This document shows, in pieces, positions 24,017 to 30,223 of a stretch of DNA of 64,000 nt; position 1 is the stretch's first letter; the number at the start of each line of letters is the position of its first letter. The position numbers and the translations under genes were made by a program. The notes below the pieces were generated by a model that searched no databases, was not told where the DNA came from, and saw nothing but the letters and a program-made list of their open reading frames with translations. The stretch lies in the NCBI RefSeq assembly GCF_038593855.1, contig NZ_CP151996.1, forward strand, positions 3,162,001 to 3,226,000. Reading direction: 5' to 3'. This DNA is from Lysinibacillus sp. FSL M8-0337. Its GTDB lineage: Bacteria > Bacillota > Bacilli > Bacillales_A > Planococcaceae.

Positions 24017-24217
24017 TCAATCAAAAGCAATTTGACTGTTATAACCATCAATTTCCATCTGTAATGATGTAGAAGGTCGCCATAATTGTATAAATCGTAA
24101 CGCTTCATCTTGTTTAACTTTAGGGATATCTCCATTAACGTTGCTACCGTCACATAAGCTATAAATTTGAATATATATACCGTCATTGGCTTGGTATCAC
24201 AGCGCATTAACATTCAT
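24017..24217 (-). pseudogene. Small early phage ORF interrupted by a TGA codon
   Basis: In this frame ATG 24217 reads six codons, then TGA at 24199-24197, then 59 sense codons to TGA 24019-24017. The part after the stop looks like real protein: IYIQIYSLCDGSNVNGD and then ALRFIQLWRPSTS. There is no ATG, GTG or TTG between the TGA and that segment. The other open frame here (24007-24213) encodes a hydrophobic, unlikely peptide. Either the gene is broken by a nonsense mutation, or it starts at a rare ATT or ATA codon. Other phage genes use TGA as a true stop, so recoding is unlikely. Confidence 0.5.
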
Positions 24218-24236
24218 TACCGATTGATTTTGAATT

Positions 24237-24455
24237 TCATGCGACTACTGCTTCTCTGCTGAACAAGTAATCCAGCATACAATTTGGGAAAAACGCTTTT
24301 TTTATAGCGTAAGCTTCATCAATATCGAATTTTGATTTTCCATTCATCTTTTCTGAAATAGTCGCAGTTCGTTTTTTAAGCAACCCAGCGATATCTTTTT
24401 GTTTAATTCCGCATCTTGCCATTTCAGCTTCTAAATTCGGATAAGGCTTGTTCAT
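24237..24455 (-). CDS. Cro-like regulator, first gene of early operon
   Basis: 72 residues; ATG at 24455 after GAGTGAGGTGAAACAGA. The HTH IKQKDIAGLLKKRTATISEK is at residues 17-36, followed by AYAIKKAFFPNCMLDYLF. It is the first gene to the left of the divergent promoter region, the place of Cro in a lambda-like switch. It is likely to compete with the LexA-like repressor for the operators. Confidence 0.85.
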   Translation of the reverse strand: MNKPYPNLEAEMARCGIKQKDIAGLLKKRTATISEKMNGKSKFDIDEAYAIKKAFFPNCMLDYLFSREAVVA

Positions 24456-24495
24456 TCTGTTTCACCTCACTCTTTAGAATATATATTTAATAGAA

Positions 24496-24511
24496 TTACG
24501 ATGTGTCGTAA
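24496..24511. promoter_or_regulatory. Phage repressor operator O1
   Basis: TTACGATGTGTCGTAA, a perfect inverted repeat with TTACGA/TCGTAA arms. It lies downstream of the leftward early promoter, in the leader of the Cro-like gene. Confidence 0.75.
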
Positions 24512-24522
24512 CCCTTGAATTA

Positions 24523-24551
24523 AATATATACGATGCATCGTAATGCGTCAA
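24523..24551 (-). promoter_or_regulatory. Leftward early phage promoter (PR-like)
   Basis: On the minus strand TTGACG (24551-24546) and TATATT (24528-24523) are separated by 17 bases. This is a strong sigma-A-type promoter that would drive the Cro-like gene and the early operon. Operator O2 fills the spacer between the two boxes. Confidence 0.8.
24528..24543. promoter_or_regulatory. Phage repressor operator O2
   Basis: ATACGATGCATCGTAA, containing the perfect 14-bp palindrome TACGATGCATCGTA. It occupies the spacer of the early promoter, so bound repressor would block RNA polymerase. Confidence 0.78.
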
Positions 24552-24569
24552 CGATAAATACAACAAAAA

Positions 24570-24585
24570 CTACGATTAGTCGCAT
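24570..24585. promoter_or_regulatory. Phage repressor operator O3 (weak)
   Basis: CTACGATTAGTCGCAT matches the other operators in the left half and in TCG but differs at the outer right arm. It lies between the two divergent promoters. Confidence 0.55.
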
Positions 24586-24592
24586 TTAAATG

Positions 24593-24621
24593 TTTACTTT
24601 CAGTATTTTAAATGATACTAT
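24593..24621 (+). promoter_or_regulatory. Promoter of the repressor gene (rightward)
   Basis: TTTACT (24593-24598) and TACTAT (24616-24621) with a 17-base spacer on the plus strand. The predicted transcript starts near 24628 and leads into the repressor gene. Operator O4 lies just past the start, which would let the repressor limit its own synthesis. Confidence 0.65.
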
Positions 24622-24632
24622 TTATACATAAG

Positions 24633-24648
24633 TTACGATATTCCGTAA
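24633..24648. promoter_or_regulatory. Phage repressor operator O4
   Basis: TTACGATATTCCGTAA, with GTTACG/CGTAAC arms when one flanking base is added on each side. It lies between the repressor promoter and the repressor start codon. Confidence 0.72.
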
Positions 24649-24675
24649 CACAATATAAGAAAGGTGGTGAGATAA

Positions 24676-25314
24676 TTGCAAAGAGGTGAGAAATTAACCA
24701 ATTTTATGAGGGAGAGAGGATTTAATGTTTCCTCTATTTCAAGACAATCCGGAGTGCCATATACGACAGTACGATCTATGATTGAAAATAATCTAGTGAA
24801 TTCTTCAATTGATAATGTAATTAAATTATGTCGTACTCTAGGTATTACCGTTGAAAATTTGTTAGAAGAAGATACAACAGAATTAAAAGAGGGCAATGAT
24901 TATACTTACCGTTTTTTACCTACTGTAAAAATATCTGCTGGATTACCAATAGATGTTGAGTGTGTAGATGAAATCGAGACCATTACAGTACCAGATGAAC
25001 TTCTTGGTAAATACGCTGGTTGTGAAGATATTTTCTTTATGAGAGTAAACGGTGAATCAATGAACAAAACTATCCCGCATGATTCATTAATAGCAGTGAA
25101 GAGTTGTTCTGTAGGAGATTTAAAAAACGGAGATATAGTTGTTTACAGTAATGGCTATGATTATTCAGTCAAGTTTTTTTATGAATCTGACGATAAATTC
25201 ATATTTAGACCAAATTCTACAGACCCAATATTTACAGACCACACTGTAGAAAAAGTTAATGAAGACTTAAGACTACATGGTAAAGTGGTCACTTATATTG
25301 TTAATTTAGATTAA
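24676..25314 (+). CDS. LexA-like phage repressor with S24 peptidase domain
   Basis: 212 residues; TTG start at 24676 after AAGGTGGTGAGATAA. The N-terminal HTH (NVSSISRQSGVPYTTVRSMI, residues 17-36) is followed by an S24 domain. The catalytic Ser128 lies in VNGESMN and Lys166 in YSVKFFY. The presumed self-cleavage site is Ala88-Gly89 in ISAGLP. The protein holds the prophage silent and would cleave itself when host RecA is activated by DNA damage. It is the first plus-strand gene, followed by a terminator and the integrase. Confidence 0.92.
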   Translation: MQRGEKLTNFMRERGFNVSSISRQSGVPYTTVRSMIENNLVNSSIDNVIKLCRTLGITVENLLEEDTTELKEGNDYTYRFLPTVKISAGLPIDVECVDEIETITVPDELLGKYAGCEDIFFMRVNGESMNKTIPHDSLIAVKSCSVGDLKNGDIVVYSNGYDYSVKFFYESDDKFIFRPNSTDPIFTDHTVEKVNEDLRLHGKVVTYIVNLD

Positions 25315-25342
25315 TACTTAAACGTTTAAGCATTACAGAAAT

Positions 25343-25375
25343 AAGAGCAGGCTCATCCGTCTTGCTCTTTTCTTA
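25343..25375 (+). terminator. Terminator between repressor and integrase
   Basis: AAGAGCA (25343-25349) and TGCTCTT (25363-25369) form a 7-bp stem followed by TTCTT. Since integrase lies directly beyond, it may allow only partial read-through from the repressor transcript. Confidence 0.6.
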
Positions 25376-25402
25376 TAGCAAATTTTTGAAAGGAAAATTA
25401 TC

Positions 25403-26488
25403 ATGACAGTATACAAAGATGAAGCAAGGGATACGTGGTACTTTATCACAAGAATTGAACAACCTGACGGTTCAAAAAAACAAGTGAAACGAAGAGGTTT
25501 TAAAACAGAAAAGGCGGCATTACTTGCTGAGGCAAAACTAGAAGCTGAGGACATCGTAGAAGAAGTAGTAACTTTTGAATTTGTAGCAAATAAATATATG
25601 GAATGGTACAAAAAACGCAGAAAAGTTTCATCATACAAGAAAATTGAAAGTGTAGTTCGAGTACATTTGATTCCGTATTTTAAACGCAAGCAAATTAAAA
25701 ACATTCGCGCTCGTGATGTAGTGGATTTTCAAGACACCCTAATTGGTGAAAAATCTCCTGCACACATTAAAAAGATACACAGTATTTTATCAGCTATTTT
25801 TAATTATGCAAAGCGTCAAGAATACGTTCGTGATAATCCGGCTACAATTGCTGGTAATGTTGATTTAGAAGAGCGAAAGCATATTAACTTTTGGACGTTA
25901 GAGGAGTTCAAAGCTTTCATAAAATGTGTGGATGACGACCTTTATTACGCATTATTCATGACACTTTATTACAGTGGCATGAGGAAAGGGGAATTACTCG
26001 CTTTAACATGGGCTGACTTAGATTTTGAAAGTAACGTAATCAATATAGATAAAAATAATTATTATGGACAGATTACAACAACAAAAACAACGTCGTCCAC
26101 AAGGAAAATATTGATGCCTAAAAATGTTATGAATTTATTAAAAGCTATAAAATTGGAGAAAAGTCCTAAAATGAGTTATGTAGTATTTGGTGAAATTAAA
26201 GACAGCATTTCAGTTACCGCATTAAGCGTACGATTCGAAAAGTATGTAAATTTGTCAGGCGTAAAGAAAATACGCATACATGATTTTCGACATTCTCATG
26301 CTTCATATTTAATAAATAAAGGAACAATTGTATCTGTTGTCGCAAAACGATTAGGTCATTCTAATGTTGCCACAACACTTAATACCTATTCGCACTTATA
26401 TCCATCAACAGAACAAGAAGCCGTCATCCAAATGGAAAACGACTTCAAGCCTGCCCAAGTAATTGAATTTAAGCAAAAAGAAAATTAA
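25403..26488 (+). CDS. int: Phage tyrosine integrase
   Basis: 361 residues; ATG at 25403 after GAAAGGAAAATTATC. It has an arm-binding N-terminal domain (residues 1-55), a SAM-like core-binding domain (about 60-145) and the catalytic domain. The catalytic residues Arg194 (SGMRKGEL), His293 and Arg296 (HDFRH), His319 (LGHSNV) and Tyr329 (LNTYSHL) are all present. It joins the phage att site with the chromosome and, with an excisionase, removes it. No excisionase was recognised. The gene marks the right end of the prophage. Confidence 0.95.
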   Translation: MTVYKDEARDTWYFITRIEQPDGSKKQVKRRGFKTEKAALLAEAKLEAEDIVEEVVTFEFVANKYMEWYKKRRKVSSYKKIESVVRVHLIPYFKRKQIKNIRARDVVDFQDTLIGEKSPAHIKKIHSILSAIFNYAKRQEYVRDNPATIAGNVDLEERKHINFWTLEEFKAFIKCVDDDLYYALFMTLYYSGMRKGELLALTWADLDFESNVINIDKNNYYGQITTTKTTSSTRKILMPKNVMNLLKAIKLEKSPKMSYVVFGEIKDSISVTALSVRFEKYVNLSGVKKIRIHDFRHSHASYLINKGTIVSVVAKRLGHSNVATTLNTYSHLYPSTEQEAVIQMENDFKPAQVIEFKQKEN

Positions 26489-26509
26489 TTGTTACCAATA
26501 TTGTTACCA
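26489..26509. repeat. Direct repeat TTGTTACCA after integrase, candidate att/arm site
   Basis: TTGTTACCA occurs at 26489-26497 and 26501-26509, a 12-base period directly after the integrase stop. Such short repeats near an integrase gene are typical arm-type binding sites. The right attachment site should lie within the next few hundred bases. The left one is outside the window, so the core cannot be fixed. Confidence 0.4.
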
Positions 26510-26815
26510 CATTTTTATAACCCTTGTCATATCAACGTTCTCCTTCCTAATTAACGAGACTGCTGTCGTCTCGCCTAAAAAATTTATCGCTATGAACTAG
26601 CAAATATCGCCTTTATTTTTAAAGAACTGCCTATCGAGTTGTTTAACCTGTCATCTTATACAAAAGTTAATTACACTAGTCAAAACGAAATGTACAGTGC
26701 GCATTGTATTGTCTATCTAACACTATGTCCATACACATTGCAGTTAATAGCTATACGTAATATTACGTAGCTTTCGGTAGAAGTATGCCGAATGGGATGG
26801 AAAAGATGTCGGTCA
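26510..26815. other. Non-coding junction between prophage and folC, probable attR region
   Basis: No supported gene is seen here. There is a small hairpin CGAGAC/GTCTCG at 26555-26573 and a perfect 16-bp palindrome TACGTAATATTACGTA at 26754-26769. Another hairpin (TTCGG/CCGAA) lies at about 26773-26793, close to the folC stop, without a T run on the minus strand. The chromosome-phage boundary must fall in this interval or just before it. Confidence 0.45.
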
Positions 26816-28078
26816 CTAATTTTCGTTTACACCAAGCAGGCTACCGCGCACTTCTGTTAATAAATATAAAGAGCCGGTTACGATTGTTCTACACTTCTTC
26901 TCTGATTGTTGTTGTAAAAATGGAATTGTATTATGCAAAATTGCTTTTTGCGGCGCATGACATAATGCCAACATATCTTCTGCTGACATCGCACGTGGAT
27001 TATCAAAATCAACAAAATAAAATGTCTCACTAATTTGCTCTAAGTACTGTAAAACGCCTTTTACATCCTTATCACCTAATATGCCAATCACAAAGGTAAT
27101 CGACTCATTAGGAAATGCTTGGCGAACTGTTTCTACCAATTTTTCTGCACTAGCTGGATTATGCGCACCATCAAAAATAATATATGGCAACACCTCTTCA
27201 AATCGTCCTAAAATGCTTGCCATTTCAATACCATGGCGTATACTCGCCACATTGATTGCTACATTTAGCGCAGCAGCGACTTCCAAAAAAGCAGTCATGG
27301 CTAATGCCATATTATTTCCTTGATGAGGTCCTTTCATATGACGTGTAAGATTTGTGATATGTAAGTCCAAATTATCATTTTTATAGTTCTCATAGTCATG
27401 CATCCGCACAATATGAAATTGCTTGTTCAGCTCTAGAACAGGTGCTTGCTTTGCATTAGCTTCTCTCTCAATAATGTTCTTTGCTTCCCAAGGTAAATCC
27501 CCGATGACAACTGGTCGATGCTGTTTAATAATCCCTGCTTTATGCTGTGCAATACTTTCAATGGTCGGACCTAAAAATTTGGTATGCTCTAGCGCTATAC
27601 TCGGAATAATCGAGACAATAGGTAACACTACATTCGTACTATCTAGTAAGCCCCCCATACCCGCTTCGATTAATGCAATATCGACATCACAATGGACAAA
27701 ATGCAAAAATGCAGCGACTGTTAAAAGTTCGAAATCCGTTAGTTTACCGCTAAGCCCCGCATTTTTCATTTGTTGAAAAACGCGATCCATCTCTAGTGCT
27801 GAAATAGGTTGTTGCATTACTTGAATTTGGTCGTGCACATTCAAAATGCATGGAGACATGAACTTGCCTACTTTTAAGCCATGTTCCTGCGCAATTGACT
27901 CTAAAAATGTTAATGTTGAGCCTTTGCCATTCGTGCCTGCAAGGTGCACAATTTGCAATGTTCTTTCTGGATTCCCTACAAGTGCCAATGCTTCTTCAAT
28001 CGCTGTAAGCCCTGGCTTAATTACATCATCACTCGTTAAAGCCCATTTTTCCTTATAGTCATCTAACTGTGGAATCAT
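26816..28078 (-). CDS. Second, divergent FolC-like Mur ligase family protein
   Basis: 420 residues from ATG 28078 (GGAGGGAGCACA before it). It keeps the P-loop GTNGKGST near residue 48, the AGIIK lysine region and the GAHNP motif of the FolC/Mur ligase family. However, the folate-binding SPHL...NER block of the neighbour is replaced by SPCI...HDQ, and GLGGRLDATN is replaced by GMGGLLDSTN. It may have lost dihydrofolate synthase activity or use another substrate. It overlaps the upstream folC stop by four bases, so both are translated from one message. It is the first host gene beside the prophage. Confidence 0.82.
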   Translation of the reverse strand: MIPQLDDYKEKWALTSDDVIKPGLTAIEEALALVGNPERTLQIVHLAGTNGKGSTLTFLESIAQEHGLKVGKFMSPCILNVHDQIQVMQQPISALEMDRVFQQMKNAGLSGKLTDFELLTVAAFLHFVHCDVDIALIEAGMGGLLDSTNVVLPIVSIIPSIALEHTKFLGPTIESIAQHKAGIIKQHRPVVIGDLPWEAKNIIEREANAKQAPVLELNKQFHIVRMHDYENYKNDNLDLHITNLTRHMKGPHQGNNMALAMTAFLEVAAALNVAINVASIRHGIEMASILGRFEEVLPYIIFDGAHNPASAEKLVETVRQAFPNESITFVIGILGDKDVKGVLQYLEQISETFYFVDFDNPRAMSAEDMLALCHAPQKAILHNTIPFLQQQSEKKCRTIVTGSLYLLTEVRGSLLGVNEN

Positions 28079-29367
28079 TGTGCTCCCTCCTGTATCCATT
28101 GGCGAACTTCAGCTATAAAATACAGTGAACCTGTAATCACGACAATATCTTGTTGGTCCTTATGTTGTATAACTTCACTCACTATCACTTGCCAATTTTC
28201 GTTATATTGTTTGTCTTGATGCGTTGACAGCATCGCTAACTGTTCAGCTGGCATGGCATTGGGCAGTCCGATTTGGGTAAAAGCTATAGAAGTTGCGACT
28301 GCATCCATTAACGCAATACTATTGGCATGGTCTTTATCAGAAAGTGCTGCATAAATAAATCGATAGCGTTGATTTGGATAGACCTTCTGTAATGTTTGAA
28401 TCAATGCGGCTGTTCCTTCAGAGTTATGAGCACCATCTAATACAATATTATTAGGGAATTGTTCAAAGCGACCTGCCCACTGTGCATGTTGTAGCGCTTG
28501 CCGCATCGACTCTTCGGATAAATGAATGAGCCCTTGTTCACGTAATATATCCATCGCTGTAATAGCTAGACTCGCATTAGCGATTTGATGCGCTCCTGCC
28601 ATTTTTAATTGAATATTTGTTAGATCAAGATATGCATTGTGATAATGGAATGATTGCATGCCCATCTCCTGCTCCTGTGCAACAATGTTAAAATCATCCC
28701 CTAGAACCAGACATCTAGCATGACGTTCTTGTGCAACCTTTTGAATCGTAGCAAGTGCTTCTTTATTTTGCACACCAACTACTACGGGTACACCTTCTTT
28801 AATAATACCTGCCTTCTCAAAAGCAATCTTCGCATATGTATCGCCTAAAAAGGCCGTATGCTCTAAAGAAATCGTTGTGATGATGGATACAAGTGGTGTT
28901 ATGACATTCGTCGCATCTAGTCGTCCACCAAGCCCCGTTTCAATTAGCGCAAAATCCACTTCTTCATCTGCGAAATATTGGAACATAATAAGTGTGACGA
29001 CCTCAAAAAAGCTTGGATAGTCCCCATTATAATTTGCCTCAATAATTGAAGCTACGTTATTCATATACTGTAAAAATTGCTCGTCCGGAATTTGTTTTCC
29101 ATTGATGGTCATACGTTCATTGACACGTGTTAAATGTGGTGAAGTAAAAGCACCAACCCGATATCCTGCATTCTCTAGCATTTCTCTCAGTACATTTACG
29201 GTGGACCCCTTGCCATTGGAACCTGCTAAATGGATAGCGCGCAGCTTGTTATGCGGGTCCCCTAAACGCGCCAATACTTCACGCATCATGACTAAAGGTT
29301 CACGTTTATGATCAACCGCCTTTAATGTAAAAATAAAATCTGTACATGCTTTTATCGTAGTAAACAA
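28075..29367 (-). CDS. folC: Folylpolyglutamate synthase / dihydrofolate synthase
   Basis: About 430 residues; TTG 29367 is chosen because GGGAG lies eight bases before it (GTG 29376 is the alternative). All family motifs are canonical: P-loop GSNGKGST near residue 50, the TSPHLTRVNER folate-binding block, GLGGRLDATN, the EKAGIIKEG lysine segment and DGAHNSEG. It adds glutamate to dihydropteroate and to folates. In Bacillus folC lies next to valS as here, though a riboswitch-controlled gene is inserted between. It is followed by a second FolC-like gene with degenerate motifs. Confidence 0.93.
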   Translation of the reverse strand: MFTTIKACTDFIFTLKAVDHKREPLVMMREVLARLGDPHNKLRAIHLAGSNGKGSTVNVLREMLENAGYRVGAFTSPHLTRVNERMTINGKQIPDEQFLQYMNNVASIIEANYNGDYPSFFEVVTLIMFQYFADEEVDFALIETGLGGRLDATNVITPLVSIITTISLEHTAFLGDTYAKIAFEKAGIIKEGVPVVVGVQNKEALATIQKVAQERHARCLVLGDDFNIVAQEQEMGMQSFHYHNAYLDLTNIQLKMAGAHQIANASLAITAMDILREQGLIHLSEESMRQALQHAQWAGRFEQFPNNIVLDGAHNSEGTAALIQTLQKVYPNQRYRFIYAALSDKDHANSIALMDAVATSIAFTQIGLPNAMPAEQLAMLSTHQDKQYNENWQVIVSEVIQHKDQQDIVVITGSLYFIAEVRQWIQEGAQ

Positions 29368-29433
29368 AAGAAACACTCCCTTTCACTCCAGTATAAAGGG
29401 TGACTGGCACACAAACAATTCTGATACAAATTT

Positions 29434-29480
29434 AAAAACACACAGAAAACCACTGTAGGAGTGATCATATGTGTGTTTTT
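29434..29480. terminator. Bidirectional-type terminator between folC and the riboswitch gene
   Basis: AAAAACACACA (29434-29444) and TGTGTGTTTTT (29470-29480) form a stem of 10-11 bp. On the minus strand it follows the unknown 133-residue gene and precedes folC. The T runs at both ends allow termination in both directions. Confidence 0.75.
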
Positions 29481-29508
29481 AACTAGTTTTTTTCAAATAA
29501 ACAACAAA

Positions 29509-29910
29509 TTATTGTAATTGATGGATGCCTAATAGCGCTCCCATATCATCTAAAATTATTTTTGCATCATTATTTAAAAGTGGCAGAACATCGGATCTTT
29601 GCACTAGTTCTAACGAATTTTTTAATGTTCTTTTCAGCATCGAAATATCAAAATTTGAACAATACTCATTAATCTTATTTATCACTAGTAAATCTGTACG
29701 TGTTAATGAAATCTTCGTATCTTTTTGCCCCTTATTATCCGCTAGAATATGCTTAATAAGAACACGTCCACTTGCATTTAATAGTCGATAATATTTTGCC
29801 TCAGATAACTTTAAAAGATTTGCTTCTATAATGCCCCTAGCGCTCACAAAATCTAAATCATCACAAGCTTTGTTTACTTTCACTACAATTGTTCCAATAT
29901 TTCCTGACAT
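29509..29910 (-). CDS. Unknown protein controlled by a c-di-GMP riboswitch
   Basis: 133 residues; ATG at 29910 after GGGGGTTTATT. No signal peptide or membrane segment is seen. The sequence is helical (FVSARGIIEANLLKLSEA near residue 21, later LKRTLKNSLELVQRS), with a short beta N-terminus (GTIVVKVNK). I do not recognise a family. It is transcribed alone from a leader with a GEMM-I aptamer and an intrinsic terminator, so the level of cyclic di-GMP should decide whether it is made. A function in the motile-to-sessile or surface-related switch is therefore an inference. Confidence 0.72.
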   Translation of the reverse strand: MSGNIGTIVVKVNKACDDLDFVSARGIIEANLLKLSEAKYYRLLNASGRVLIKHILADNKGQKDTKISLTRTDLLVINKINEYCSNFDISMLKRTLKNSLELVQRSDVLPLLNNDAKIILDDMGALLGIHQLQ

Positions 29911-29939
29911 AATAAACCCCCGTTATTCTTGCATTCAAA

Positions 29940-29972
29940 GTAAAAGACCATTCTACTCGACATAGAATGGCC
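29940..29972 (-). terminator. Riboswitch expression-platform terminator
   Basis: CCATTCTA and TAGAATGG (29963-29970 with 29948-29955) form an 8-bp stem on the minus strand, followed by TCTTTTACTTT. It lies between the c-di-GMP aptamer and the coding region. Formation of this hairpin would stop transcription. Confidence 0.75.
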
Positions 29973-29998
29973 ATAAAATTAAATAAAAATTTCATTTA

Positions 29999-30096
29999 AT
30001 GGTAACCAGGCGATCATAGTTTGAAAAATACTCATTTCTCTTCACCTTAGACCCTAGGCTTTGCGTCCTACCCTTTCGGATAGTTTGCCTTTATCT
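29999..30096 (-). ncRNA. Cyclic di-GMP-I riboswitch (GEMM)
   Basis: On the minus strand the aptamer reads AAAGGCAAACTATCC, a GAAA tetraloop, GGGTAGGACGCAAAGCC, then a variable stem and GATCGCCTGGTTACC. The conserved GGCAAA, the GNRA loop closing a stem, GGACGCAAAGCC and the terminal GGUUACC are the signature of the GEMM-I class. The upstream TATAAT at 30103-30098 is a likely -10 box. The aptamer is followed by a terminator and the unknown 133-residue gene. The direction of control cannot be read from sequence alone. Confidence 0.9.
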
Positions 30097-30159
30097 ATTA
30101 TACTAACTAAAATAGATAATACTATATATTTTTTCCTAACTCAATACATAACTTTTGAT

Positions 30160-30207
30160 TCATAAAAAGAAAAACAGCAAATGACTATTTCGCCATCTGC
30201 TGTTTCT
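30160..30207 (-). terminator. valS terminator
   Basis: AAACAGCA and TGCTGTTT form an 8-bp stem on the minus strand (30172-30179 with 30198-30205), followed by TTCTTTTT. It ends the valS transcript 17 bases after the stop codon. Confidence 0.8.
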
Positions 30208-30223
30208 TCAAATCACTATGCTA

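Noticed and set aside
24007..24213. 68-residue open frame on the minus strand
   Set aside because: It is hydrophobic and unlike a protein, while the overlapping frame (24017-24217) gives a protein-like sequence interrupted by one TGA.
24017..24217. TGA read as an amino acid (recoding)
   Set aside because: TGA ends many other genes of the same phage, including the ATGA overlaps, so it is used as a stop here.
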